Shown: positions 1 through 7,751, counted from the first letter of the stretch. The stretch is 12,973 nucleotides of DNA from Paracoccaceae bacterium (GCA_021767525.1 JAASTF010000063.1:1-12973); one strand, 5' to 3'. A program made the numbers and translations. The notes: generated by a model not told the origin, from the letters alone.

Positions 1-1218
1 AACCCGCAAAACGCTGTCGCCCGCGCCCTGCCAATCGGCGCGCATCGCCTCCCACAGATCGCGGGTCTGGAACCCCACGCTTTCCAGCGCCGCCCGCGCG
101 AACTCGGCCGGGCCCGAATTGCGCGTCAGCCCGAAAATCGCGCCCCGCGCCTGCGGCTGCCAATAGGGCGCACCCAGCCCGGTAAAGGCGGGCACCATGA
201 TCACGCCCTGGCCGTCATCCGCGCGCTCGGACAGGGGTTGGGTTTCCGCCGCGCTGCGGATGATCTGCAACCCGTCGCGCAGCCATTGCACCACCGCCCC
301 GGCAATGAAAATCGACCCCTCCAACGCATAGGTCCGCCGCCCGTCCAACTGGTAGGCCACCGTGGTCAGCAACCGATTGTCTGACCGCACCATCTGATCG
401 CCCGTATTCAGCAAGGCAAAACAGCCCGTTCCATAGGTCGATTTCATCATCCCCGGCTGGAAACAGGCCTGCCCGATCGTGGCCGCTTGCTGATCGCCCG
501 CCACGCCCAGAATGGGGATCGGCGCACCGAACAGGTCGGCCCGGGTTTCCCCGAAATCCGCCGCGCAATCCCGCACCTCGGGCAACAGCGCGCGCGGCAC
601 GTCCAGCATGGCGCACATCTCGTCGCTCCAATCGCCGGATCGGATATCGAACAGCATCGTGCGCGCCGCATTGGTGGCGTCGGTCGCGTGCACCGCGCCG
701 CCCGTCAACTTCCAGATCAGCCAGGTGTCGACCGTGCCAAAGGCCAACTCTCCGGCCTCGGCCCGCGCCCGCGCGCCGTCCACGTTGTCCAGCAGCCATT
801 TCACCTTGCTGCCCGAGAAATAAGGGTCCAGCAGCAACCCCGTCGTATCGCCCACCAGCGCCTCGTGCCCCGCCTTGCGCAAAGCATCGCAAATATCGGC
901 CGTGCGCCTGTCTTGCCAGACAATCGCGTTATGAATGGGCCGACCGGTTTTCTTGTCCCAGATCAGGGTGGTTTCGCGCTGGTTGGTGATGCCGATGGCG
1001 GCAATATCGCCCGCGCGCAACCCAGCCTTTTCAATCGCCGCGCGGCAGGTGGCGGCCACGCTCGTCCACAGATCGTCCGGGTCATGCTCCACCCAGCCCG
1101 AGGCCGGGAAATGCTGCGCGAATTCCTGCTGCGCCTGCGCCACGGGCCGCAGATCGGCGTCGAAAATCATCGCCCGAGACGAGGTTGTGCCCTGATCGAT
1201 AGCCAGAATATGCGTCAT
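1..1218 (-). CDS. glpK: Glycerol kinase, N-terminal 406 codons (3' end outside the window)
   Basis: Cytoplasmic FGGY-family kinase that uses ATP to phosphorylate glycerol to sn-glycerol-3-phosphate. The minus-strand frame from the ATG at 1218 is open to base 1 (406 codons of a family length near 495), so the gene is cut by the window edge rather than broken. The N-terminus reads MTHILAIDQGTTSSRA, the sugar-kinase ATP-binding start with D8-Q9-G10-T11-T12. Further in are ITNQRETT, STYGTGCF and the EGSIFIAGAVVQWLRDG segment of the second FGGY domain. The last visible residues, SVLRV, lead into the conserved DGG motif just off the edge. A strong GGGAGGG ribosome-binding site ends 8 nt before the ATG. 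It lies 57 bp downstream of glpD with no terminator between, so the two are probably cotranscribed. Identity is secure. Confidence 0.96.
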   Translation of the reverse strand, partial: MTHILAIDQGTTSSRAMIFDADLRPVAQAQQEFAQHFPASGWVEHDPDDLWTSVAATCRAAIEKAGLRAGDIAAIGITNQRETTLIWDKKTGRPIHNAIVWQDRRTADICDALRKAGHEALVGDTTGLLLDPYFSGSKVKWLLDNVDGARARAEAGELAFGTVDTWLIWKLTGGAVHATDATNAARTMLFDIRSGDWSDEMCAMLDVPRALLPEVRDCAADFGETRADLFGAPIPILGVAGDQQAATIGQACFQPGMMKSTYGTGCFALLNTGDQMVRSDNRLLTTVAYQLDGRRTYALEGSIFIAGAVVQWLRDGLQIIRSAAETQPLSERADDGQGVIMVPAFTGLGAPYWQPQARGAIFGLTRNSGPAEFARAALESVGFQTRDLWEAMRADWQGAGDSVLRV

Positions 1219-1226
1219 CCACGCGC

Positions 1227-1233
1227 CCTCCCT
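1227..1233 (-). promoter_or_regulatory. Ribosome-binding site of glpK
   Basis: On the minus strand the bases read GGGAGGG, about 8 nt before the ATG at 1218. It is the strongest Shine-Dalgarno match I saw in the window and fixes the glpK start. It contrasts with glpD just upstream, which has no convincing site. Confidence 0.7.
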
Positions 1234-1275
1234 TTGGCCTGCATCGTGCCGCGTCGGGCCGCGCGCGGCAAGCGG

Positions 1276-2844
1276 TCAGGCCCCGGCCAGATACGCTGCC
1301 AGCCGCGCGACCTGCGCCGCGTCCATCCGCAGGCCCAGACGGGTGCGCCGCCACACGATATCCTCGGCGGTGCGGGCAAATTCACGGGCGCGCATCCGGT
1401 CGACCTCGGCCTGGGTCAGCCCCGCGCCGAAATCCTCGCCCAGATCGGGCCAGTCTTTGGCGGCGCCCAAAACCTCCCACGCTTCGGTGCCGTGGGTGCG
1501 GAACAGGCGGTCGGCCTGCGCAGGCTCTAGAAACGGATAGTCGAGCTGCAACCGGGCGATCCGCCCTTGCGCCTCGTCCACCGCGAAATCGCCGCCGGGC
1601 AGCGGCGCGTCCTGCGTCCAGCCCGCGCCATCCACCGGCAGAACCTTGGCCAGTTCGGCCACCGCCGCCTCGGCCAGCTTGCGATAGGTGGTGATCTTGC
1701 CGCCGAACACATGCAGCACCGGCGCGCCCGAACGGTCCAGGTGCAGCGAATAATCCCGCGTGGCGGCGCTGGCGCTGGCACTGCCATCGTCGCGCAGGGG
1801 CCGTACGCCCGAATAGGTCCAGACCACGTCGGCGGGCGAGATATCCTGCGCGAAATAGCGGTTGGCAAAATCGCACAGATATTGCTGTTCCTCGGGCGTG
1901 CAGACAGGCGGCGTATCCGGGTCGGGATGGTCCATGTCGGTGGTGCCGATCAGGGTAAAATCCTGCTCGTACGGAATGGCGAAAATGATCCGCCCGTCCG
2001 GCCCCTGAAAGAAATACGCCTTGTCGTGATCGTAAAGGCGCGGCGTCACGATATGACTGCCCCGCACCAGCCTGATCCGGTCGCCGGTGTTCTGCCCCAG
2101 CGCCGACTGGATCACCTGCGCCACCCACGGGCCCGCCGCGTTGACGATCACCCGCGCCGCGACGGTTTCGCGCGCGCCGGTTTCGGTATCCTCCAGCTCG
2201 GCCTGCCACAGGTCGCCCGTCCGCGTGGCCCGCACCAGCCGGGTGCGCGGGCTGATCCGCGCGCCGCGTTCCGCCGCATCGCGGGCATTCAGCACCACCA
2301 GCCGCGAATCCTGCACCCAGGCGTCCGAGTATTCGAAGGCTCGCACCAGCCGGCTGTCCAACGGCGCGCCCTCGGGCGTGCCGCGCAGCGACAGGCGCCG
2401 CGTGCCCGGCAATACCTGCCGCCCGCCCATATGGTCATAAGCGAACAGCCCCAGCCGGATCATCCAATCTGGCCGCCGCCCGCGCAGCCAGGGCATCAGC
2501 CCGCCCAACAGACGGCCCGCCGGTGTGTCGCTGTCGAACCGCATCTCGGGGTCCAGCGGCAGAACAAAGCGCATGGGCCAGCTGATATGCGGCATGTTGC
2601 GCAGCAGCACCTCACGCTCGCGCAGCGCCTCGCGCACCAGGCGGAACTCGAAATACTCCAGGTATCGCAACCCACCGTGAAACAGCTTGGTCGACGCAGA
2701 CGAGGTCGCCTGACCCAAATCGCCCTGCTCGACCAGCCGCACCGACAGGCCCCGCCCCGCCGCATCGCGCGCGATACCGCAGCCGTTGACGCCGCCGCCC
2801 ACGATAAGCACGTCTTGTGCATGGGATGTGCATGAGTTGTGCAT
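1276..2844 (-). CDS. glpD: Aerobic glycerol-3-phosphate dehydrogenase (FAD, quinone-linked)
   Basis: Membrane-associated flavoenzyme that oxidises sn-glycerol-3-phosphate to dihydroxyacetone phosphate and passes electrons to ubiquinone. The 522-residue product has the usual family length. The FAD dinucleotide-binding loop is GGGVNGCG (residues 16-23), followed by the family signature TSSASTKLFHGGLRYLE (about 48-64). Later conserved blocks include IPYEQDFTLIGTTDMDH, YSGVRPLRDD and HVFGGKITTYRKLAE. The ATG at 2844 is the only in-frame ATG before the FAD loop and gives a normal N-terminus. Two oddities: no good Shine-Dalgarno sequence precedes it, and codons 1-10 are made of an 11-bp repeat array also found near rpsT. 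It follows gyrB by 81 bp and precedes glpK by 57 bp. Function is secure; the regulation is inference. Confidence 0.96.
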   Translation of the reverse strand: MHNSCTSHAQDVLIVGGGVNGCGIARDAAGRGLSVRLVEQGDLGQATSSASTKLFHGGLRYLEYFEFRLVREALREREVLLRNMPHISWPMRFVLPLDPEMRFDSDTPAGRLLGGLMPWLRGRRPDWMIRLGLFAYDHMGGRQVLPGTRRLSLRGTPEGAPLDSRLVRAFEYSDAWVQDSRLVVLNARDAAERGARISPRTRLVRATRTGDLWQAELEDTETGARETVAARVIVNAAGPWVAQVIQSALGQNTGDRIRLVRGSHIVTPRLYDHDKAYFFQGPDGRIIFAIPYEQDFTLIGTTDMDHPDPDTPPVCTPEEQQYLCDFANRYFAQDISPADVVWTYSGVRPLRDDGSASASAATRDYSLHLDRSGAPVLHVFGGKITTYRKLAEAAVAELAKVLPVDGAGWTQDAPLPGGDFAVDEAQGRIARLQLDYPFLEPAQADRLFRTHGTEAWEVLGAAKDWPDLGEDFGAGLTQAEVDRMRAREFARTAEDIVWRRTRLGLRMDAAQVARLAAYLAGA

Positions 2845-2847
2845 GGC
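2815..2847 (-). repeat. Three-unit 11-bp repeat across the glpD start codon
   Basis: On the minus strand CATGCACA occurs three times at exactly 11-bp spacing (plus-strand cores TGTGCATG at 2816-2823, 2827-2834 and 2838-2845). The first copy contains the glpD ATG and the others lie in codons 4-10. Two units with their spacer, CATGCACATCCCATGCACA (plus coordinates 2816-2834), are repeated exactly at 10239-10257. The phasing is close to one helical turn, as for an operator bound by a multimeric protein, but no known regulator of this specificity comes to mind. Confidence 0.8.
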
Positions 2848-2865
2848 CGGATTTGGCCTATGGGT

Positions 2866-2892
2866 GGCGGGTCATGTCAATCATGCCCCGCC
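2866..2892. promoter_or_regulatory. Imperfect palindrome and possible glpD promoter between gyrB and glpD
   Basis: GGCGGG-t-CATG-TCAAT-CATG-c-CCCGCC is an inverted repeat with 10 of 11 positions paired per arm and a 5-base centre. No T-run follows on the minus strand, so it is not a standard terminator for gyrB. Its centre contains TTGACA (minus strand, 2880-2875), a perfect -35 hexamer. The best -10 at 18 bp spacing is only CCAAAT (2856-2851). If used, transcription would start at or next to the glpD ATG, giving a leaderless message. It could be an operator (for example for a GlpR-type repressor), a promoter element or an RNA hairpin. Confidence 0.4.
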
Positions 2893-2925
2893 GTAAAACG
2901 CCCATGTAACGTGACGACGAAACGC

Positions 2926-5343
2926 TCAGAAATCCAGGTTTTCGACGCTCAGCGCGTTCTGCTGGATGAACTCGCGCCGCGGTTCCACCACGTCACCCAT
3001 CAGCTTGGTGAACAGGTCGTCCGCCTCGGCCATGTCGTCGATTTTCACCTGCAAAAGCGTGCGCGCATCCGGGTCCAGCGTGGTTTCCCACAGCTGGTCG
3101 GGATTCATCTCACCCAAGCCCTTATAGCGTTGAAGTTGCAGGCCTTTTTCGCCCTCTTGCAGGATTGCATCCAGCAGGTTCAGCGGCCCGTGAATGTCGG
3201 TCAGACGTTCCTTGCGCGCCAGATGCGCGGGCTGGGTATAGACCCCCCGCAGCGCCTTGGTCATCGAGCCCAGCTTGCGCGCCTCGCCCGAGCGCAACAC
3301 CTGCCCATCCAGCGTGCGCACTTCTTCGACGCCGCGCACCACGCGGGCCAGCCGGATGCCATGATCCTGCGTGATCCGACCCTGCCAACCGCGCTCGTAT
3401 TCGACCGCAACTTGATCCAACCGCCGCGCCACATCATCCGCGACACCTTGCAAATCCGCATCCGCCCGGCCCGTTTCAAACGCACCGGCAATCGCTGCCT
3501 GTTCCAGGATGTGACGCGGGTAATGCGTTGGGAACGCTTCCAGAATCCGCTTGGTCTGCCGCGCCTCTTCGACGACGCGCACCAGGTCCTGACCGATGAT
3601 TTCCTCGCCATTACCCAGCCGCAGAACTGCGCCTTCGGTGCCTTGGTTGATCAGGAAATCCTCAAGCGCGGTGTGGTCTTTCAGGTAAACCTCGGACTTG
3701 CCGCGCATCACCTTGTACAGTGGCGGCTGCGCGATATAGAGGTATCCGCCCTCGATCAGCTCGGGCATCTGGCGATAGAAGAAGGTCAGCAAAAGCGTGC
3801 GGATATGCGCGCCGTCCACGTCGGCGTCGGTCATGATGACGATCTTGTGGTAGCGCAGTTTGCTGATGTCGAACTCGTCGCGCCCGATGCCGGTACCCAG
3901 CGCCATCACCAGGTTGCCGATTTCCTGGCTGCTGAGCATCTTGTCGAACCGCGCACGCTCCACGTTCAGGATCTTGCCGCGCAGGGGCAGGATCGCCTGC
4001 GTCCGCCGGTCGCGCCCCGTCTGGGCCGAGCCGCCGGCGCTGTCACCCTCGACCAGGAACAGCTCGGTATTGGAGGCGTCTTTCTCCGAACAATCCTTCA
4101 GCTTGCCAGCCAGGAAATTCACGTCCATCGCCGTCTTGCGGCGCGTCAGCTCGCGCGCCTTGCGCGCCGCCTCGCGGGCCAGCGCGGCCTCGATGATCTT
4201 GCCGACGATCATCCTGGCCTCGTTCGGGTGTTCCTCGAACCACTCGGACAGCTTTTCATTCACAAGGTTTTCCACAGCCGGGCGCACCTCGGAACTGACC
4301 AGTTTGTCCTTGGTCTGGCTGCTGAATTTCGGGTCGGGCACCTTGACCGACAGAACGCAGGTCAGGCCCTCACGGGCGTCGTCGCCGGTAAAGTTGATCT
4401 TTTCCTTTTTCGCGATGCCCGATTCCTGCGCGTACTTGGTCAGCGTGCGGGTCAGCGCCCCACGGAACCCGGCCATATGGGTGCCGCCATCGCGCTGCGG
4501 GATGTTGTTGGTAAAGGGCAGCACGTTCTCGTGGTAGCTGTCGTTCCACCACATCGCCACCTCGACACCGATGCCGTCGCGCTCACCCTCCATCCAGATC
4601 GGTTCGGGGATCATCGCCGACTTGGAACGGTCCAGGTACTTGACGAATTCCTTGACCCCACCTTCGTAGAAAAGCTCGGTTTTCAAGGGCTCGGCGGGGC
4701 GCTGATCCTCAAGGATGATGCGCACGCCCGAGTTCAGAAAGGCCAGTTCTCGCAGGCGCTTTTCCAGCGTCTCAAAGCTGTATTCCAGGTTCGAGAACGT
4801 GTCTGTCGAGGCCAGGAACCGCACCTCGGTGCCGGTTTCGCCCTCGGCGTCGCCGGTGACGCGCAGATGCTCGACCGTGTCGCCGCGTTCGAACCGGGCA
4901 TAGTGCGCTTTCCCGTTCCGCCAGATCCGCAATTCCAGCCAATCCGACAGCGCGTTCACCACCGAAACACCCACACCGTGCAGACCGCCCGACACCTTGT
5001 AGGAATTGCTGTCGAACTTACCGCCGGCATGCAGCTGGGTCATGATGACCTCGGCGGCGGAAACGCCTTCTTCCTCGTGAATATCCACAGGCACGCCGCG
5101 GCCGTTATCGCGGACCGACACGCTGCTGTCGGCATGAATCGTGACGCGCACGAAATCCGCATGGCCCGCCAAGGCCTCGTCGATGCCGTTATCGACCACC
5201 TCGTAAACCATGTGATGCAGGCCCGATCCGTCGTCGGTGTCGCCGATATACATGCCGGGCCGCTTGCGCACGGCCTCCAACCCCTTGAGAACCTTGATGG
5301 AATCTGCACCGTATTCCTGCGGGGATTGCGCGTTTTCTGCCAT
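2926..5343 (-). CDS. gyrB: DNA gyrase subunit B
   Basis: ATPase subunit of the type IIA topoisomerase that introduces negative supercoils; it works with GyrA, which is not in this window. The product is 805 residues. The N-terminal GHKL ATPase domain shows EVVDNGIDEALAG with catalytic E48 and metal-binding N52, then DNGRG with D79, then the GGLHGVGVSVVNALS lid. The TOPRIM domain carries EGDSAGGSA (E432) and DADVDGAH (D506, D508, D510). The C-terminus has QRYKGLGEMNPDQLW and ends ENLDF. I chose the ATG at 5343 because AAGGA lies 8 nt upstream; the in-frame ATG at 5352 abuts that sequence and is less likely. A good promoter lies 28 bp upstream, so gyrB can be expressed independently of recF. 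No terminator was recognised downstream. Confidence 0.98.
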   Translation of the reverse strand: MAENAQSPQEYGADSIKVLKGLEAVRKRPGMYIGDTDDGSGLHHMVYEVVDNGIDEALAGHADFVRVTIHADSSVSVRDNGRGVPVDIHEEEGVSAAEVIMTQLHAGGKFDSNSYKVSGGLHGVGVSVVNALSDWLELRIWRNGKAHYARFERGDTVEHLRVTGDAEGETGTEVRFLASTDTFSNLEYSFETLEKRLRELAFLNSGVRIILEDQRPAEPLKTELFYEGGVKEFVKYLDRSKSAMIPEPIWMEGERDGIGVEVAMWWNDSYHENVLPFTNNIPQRDGGTHMAGFRGALTRTLTKYAQESGIAKKEKINFTGDDAREGLTCVLSVKVPDPKFSSQTKDKLVSSEVRPAVENLVNEKLSEWFEEHPNEARMIVGKIIEAALAREAARKARELTRRKTAMDVNFLAGKLKDCSEKDASNTELFLVEGDSAGGSAQTGRDRRTQAILPLRGKILNVERARFDKMLSSQEIGNLVMALGTGIGRDEFDISKLRYHKIVIMTDADVDGAHIRTLLLTFFYRQMPELIEGGYLYIAQPPLYKVMRGKSEVYLKDHTALEDFLINQGTEGAVLRLGNGEEIIGQDLVRVVEEARQTKRILEAFPTHYPRHILEQAAIAGAFETGRADADLQGVADDVARRLDQVAVEYERGWQGRITQDHGIRLARVVRGVEEVRTLDGQVLRSGEARKLGSMTKALRGVYTQPAHLARKERLTDIHGPLNLLDAILQEGEKGLQLQRYKGLGEMNPDQLWETTLDPDARTLLQVKIDDMAEADDLFTKLMGDVVEPRREFIQQNALSVENLDF

Positions 5344-5370
5344 GAAGGACATCCTTGTTCTTATGGCGCT

Positions 5371-5399
5371 TTTATACGATCCGTGGTGGGGATTGTCAC
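5371..5399 (-). promoter_or_regulatory. Probable sigma-70 promoter of gyrB
   Basis: On the minus strand, GTGACA (5399-5394; five of six to TTGACA) is followed after exactly 17 bp by TATAAA (5376-5371; five of six to TATAAT). The predicted start near 5364 leaves a leader of about 21 nt holding the AAGGA ribosome-binding site. It is the best promoter match I found in the window. Confidence 0.6.
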
Positions 5400-5416
5400 G
5401 CGGATACACCATATTT

Positions 5417-5434
5417 TGCGCGATACGGCGCGCA
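5417..5434 (-). other. GC-rich hairpin immediately after the recF stop
   Basis: TGCGCG-atacgg-CGCGCA is a perfect 6-bp inverted repeat directly adjoining the recF stop codon (5435-5437). On the minus strand it is followed by AAATAT, not a T-run, so intrinsic termination is doubtful. It could stabilise the recF mRNA 3' end or form part of the gyrB control region, whose promoter begins 18 bp further on. Confidence 0.3.
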
Positions 5435-6547
5435 TCACGCGGCGGCCACAAGCTGCGCGGTCGAGCTGCCGTTTTCCTCGGTCACTTCGACATGCTGTGC
5501 GCGCTGGCCCAGCTCGGCGAACAGCTCGGGGCCCGTGCCCGTCATCCAGGCCTGGGCGCCCAAGGCGCAGATTTCGTCATAAAGGGCGGCGCGGCGGCCT
5601 GCATCCAGGTGGGCCGCGACCTCGTCCAGCAGCAACAGGGGTGGCGCACCAAAATCGCGGGCCAGGGCGCGGGCATTGGCCAGGATCAGCGACACCAGCA
5701 ACGCCTTTTGTTCGCCGGTCGAGCAATCGCGCGCCGGCACGCCCTTGGCCGCGTAAACGCCATAAAGGTCGGTGCGATGCGGCCCGACCAGGGTGCGCCC
5801 GGCCGCCAGATCGCGAAAGCGCCCCTCGGACAGCGCCTCGCGCAGATCGGCGGCCGTGTCGGGCATCGCGCCCTCGGATTGCAGCAGCTCCAACGTAGCG
5901 GCGGGAAAGGCGGTTTCGGCCTGCTCCTGCGCGGCGGCCAGCTGCACCAGCGCCGCCTGGCGGTTGGCGTGGATCTGCGCCCCCGCCTCGGCCATCTGCC
6001 GTTCCAGCGCAACATACCAATGCCCGTCTCGCACCTGGTCTTTCAGCAGGCGGTTGCGTTCGCGCATGGCCTTTTCATAGGTCAGCACCGCCTCGGCGTG
6101 ATCAGGGGTGAAACTCATGGTCATACGATCGAGGAATCGCCGCCGCCCATCGGCGCTTTCGATCCACAGACGGTCCATGCTGGGCACCAGCCACAGCACC
6201 CGCGCGATACGGGCCAAAGCAAGCTGCGTGGCCGATTTCTCGTCGATCCGCACCTGCCGCGCGGCGCCGTTCTCCGACGCGAATTCAACCTCGTGCGCGC
6301 CACCGGGCGCGTGCAACAGCCCGGTGATCTTCCACCCCAATTGCTCGGGCCGGCGCGTCATGTCCTGGGCCGAGGCACGGCGCAGCCCCCGCCCCGGCGA
6401 GAAGAGCGAAACCGCCTCGATCAGGTTCGTCTTGCCCGCGCCATTTGGCCCGTAGATCGCCACAGGCCGCGCGTCCAGCGCCAGCTGCGCCGACAGGTGC
6501 GAGCGAAAGTGCGAGAGAGCAAGCTGCGAGAGATAGAGAGCGGTCAT
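5435..6547 (-). CDS. recF: DNA replication and repair protein RecF
   Basis: SMC-like ATPase that acts with RecO and RecR to load RecA on single-strand gaps and to help restart stalled forks. The product is 370 residues, normal for the family. Walker A is GPNGAGKT (residues 33-40), directly after the N-terminal strands with LSHFRSH. The ABC-type signature STGEQKALLVS starts at about 276, and Walker B with the D-loop is LLLLDEVAAHLD (about 304-315, D308 and E309). The start at 6547 has AGGGA upstream at good spacing. It lies 85 bp after dnaN, in a gap that holds two palindromes, and 91 bp before gyrB. It is transcribed either with dnaN or from an unrecognised promoter. All key ATPase motifs are intact. 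Confidence 0.97.
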   Translation of the reverse strand: MTALYLSQLALSHFRSHLSAQLALDARPVAIYGPNGAGKTNLIEAVSLFSPGRGLRRASAQDMTRRPEQLGWKITGLLHAPGGAHEVEFASENGAARQVRIDEKSATQLALARIARVLWLVPSMDRLWIESADGRRRFLDRMTMSFTPDHAEAVLTYEKAMRERNRLLKDQVRDGHWYVALERQMAEAGAQIHANRQAALVQLAAAQEQAETAFPAATLELLQSEGAMPDTAADLREALSEGRFRDLAAGRTLVGPHRTDLYGVYAAKGVPARDCSTGEQKALLVSLILANARALARDFGAPPLLLLDEVAAHLDAGRRAALYDEICALGAQAWMTGTGPELFAELGQRAQHVEVTEENGSSTAQLVAAA

Positions 6548-6579
6548 CGCCTATCCCTCACTGCCTGGCGTCGCAGCAG

Positions 6580-6625
6580 AACGGAAAATCCATATTTTCC
6601 GTTCCGGAATTTTTCAAAATTCCGG
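6580..6625. repeat. Two adjacent perfect palindromes between dnaN and recF
   Basis: The first is AACGGAAAAT-ccat-ATTTTCCGTT (6580-6603); the second is CCGGAATTTT-tc-AAAATTCCGG (6604-6625). Each has a 10-bp perfect stem and they touch with no gap. GGCGTCG occurs on each side (6567-6573 and 6625-6631) as a 7-bp direct repeat. Neither stem is followed by a T-run on the minus strand, so they are not canonical terminators. The layout resembles a REP/BIME-type or miniature inserted repeat; mRNA stabilisation between dnaN and recF is another possibility. Confidence 0.75.
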
Positions 6626-6632
6626 GCGTCGG

Positions 6633-7751
6633 TCACACGCGCATCGGCATCACGACATATACCGCGCTGGTGTCATTGCCTTCGCGCATCAGCGTCGGAT
6701 CACCTGCCGAGTTGAACAGGAACACCGCGTTTTCGCGATCCACCTGGCTTGCGATTTCCAGCAGGTATTTCGCGTTGAACCCGATCTCCAGCCGCTCGTC
6801 GCCATAGGCCACGGCCAGCTCTTCCTCGGCGGCGCCGCTGTCGGGCGCGTTGACCGACAGCACCAACCGGTCCTCGTCCAGCTGCATCTTGACCGCGCGC
6901 GAGCGTTCCGAGCTGACAGTCGCCACGCGATCCACGGCCGAGGCGAACTCGCTTGCGTCCACCTCCATCTTGCGGGTGTTGCCCTGCGGAATGACGCGAG
7001 TGTAATCGGGGAACGTGCCGTCGATCACCTTGGATGTCAGGGTGATGTCGGGGGTTGCGAAGCGCACCTTGGTTTCACTGACCGACACGGCGATTTTCAT
7101 GTCGTCGTCTTCCAGCAGCTTGCGCAGCTCGCCCACGGTCTTGCGGGGCACGATCACGCCGGGCATGTCCTCGGCGCCCGCCGGCAGGTCGGCGTCGATC
7201 CGGGCCAGGCGGTGGCCATCCGTCGCCACGCAGCGCAGCACCTTGCCGCCGTCGCTGTCGGCCACGTGCATGTAGACGCCGTTCAGATAATATCTTGTTT
7301 CTTCGGTCGAAATCGCGAATTTCGACTTGTCGAACAGCCGCCGCAGCACCGGCGCATCGGCGCTGAAGTTCGAGGTATATTCCGACGAGGCCATCACCGG
7401 GAAATCTTCTTTCGGCAGGGTCGCCAGGTTGAACTGCGACCGGCCCGCGGTGACAGTCAACCGCCCGTTTGCGCCGTCATCGGCCAGCGTGACCAGCGCG
7501 CCATCGGGCAGCTTGCGCACGATTTCATGCAGGGTGACCGCCGATACGGTGGTGGCGCCCGCGCGCTCGACCTGGGCGGGGGCCTTGTCGACCACCTCGA
7601 TATCCAGATCTGTGGCGCGGAAATGCACGTCCGACCCTTCTGCCTCGATCAGGACATTGGCGAGGATCGGAATGGTGTTGCGCCGCTCGACAACCGATTG
7701 CGCTTGGGCGACGGCCTTGAGCAATACGCCGCGTTCGATGCTGAGTTTCAT
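6633..7751 (-). CDS. dnaN: DNA polymerase III beta subunit (sliding clamp)
   Basis: Ring-shaped dimeric clamp that tethers DNA polymerase III and many repair proteins to DNA. The product is 372 residues, the normal three-domain length. It begins MKLSIERGVLLKAVAQAQSV, with NTIPILANVLIEA shortly after. The middle domain has the conserved YYLNGVYMH and ATDGHRLA segments, and the C-terminus ends VVMPMRV, the usual clamp tail lining the partner-binding cleft. The ATG at 7751 was chosen because AGGAACGAGGG precedes it and the family starts here; an upstream ATG at 7853 would add 34 unrelated residues. A terminator-like hairpin separates it from dnaA, so it probably has its own promoter in the 156-bp gap. 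Confidence 0.98.
   Translation of the reverse strand: MKLSIERGVLLKAVAQAQSVVERRNTIPILANVLIEAEGSDVHFRATDLDIEVVDKAPAQVERAGATTVSAVTLHEIVRKLPDGALVTLADDGANGRLTVTAGRSQFNLATLPKEDFPVMASSEYTSNFSADAPVLRRLFDKSKFAISTEETRYYLNGVYMHVADSDGGKVLRCVATDGHRLARIDADLPAGAEDMPGVIVPRKTVGELRKLLEDDDMKIAVSVSETKVRFATPDITLTSKVIDGTFPDYTRVIPQGNTRKMEVDASEFASAVDRVATVSSERSRAVKMQLDEDRLVLSVNAPDSGAAEEELAVAYGDERLEIGFNAKYLLEIASQVDRENAVFLFNSAGDPTLMREGNDTSAVYVVMPMRV

Noticed and set aside
487..2835. Plus-strand open frames of 347 and 422 codons opposite glpK and glpD
   Set aside because: Antisense shadows; glpK and glpD are intact and fully recognisable on the minus strand.
4268..4276. TTTTCCACA, one mismatch from a DnaA box
   Set aside because: It is isolated and lies within gyrB coding sequence, with no neighbouring boxes or AT-rich region.
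5344..5451. Longer gyrB with starts at 5352 or 5451
   Set aside because: The longer frame runs through the gyrB promoter, and AAGGA is correctly spaced only for the ATG at 5343.
2839..5898. A 1019-codon open frame on the plus strand, opposite gyrB and part of recF
   Set aside because: It is antisense to well-conserved genes, resembles no protein family, and such long mirror frames are expected in GC-rich coding DNA where antisense stop codons are rare.
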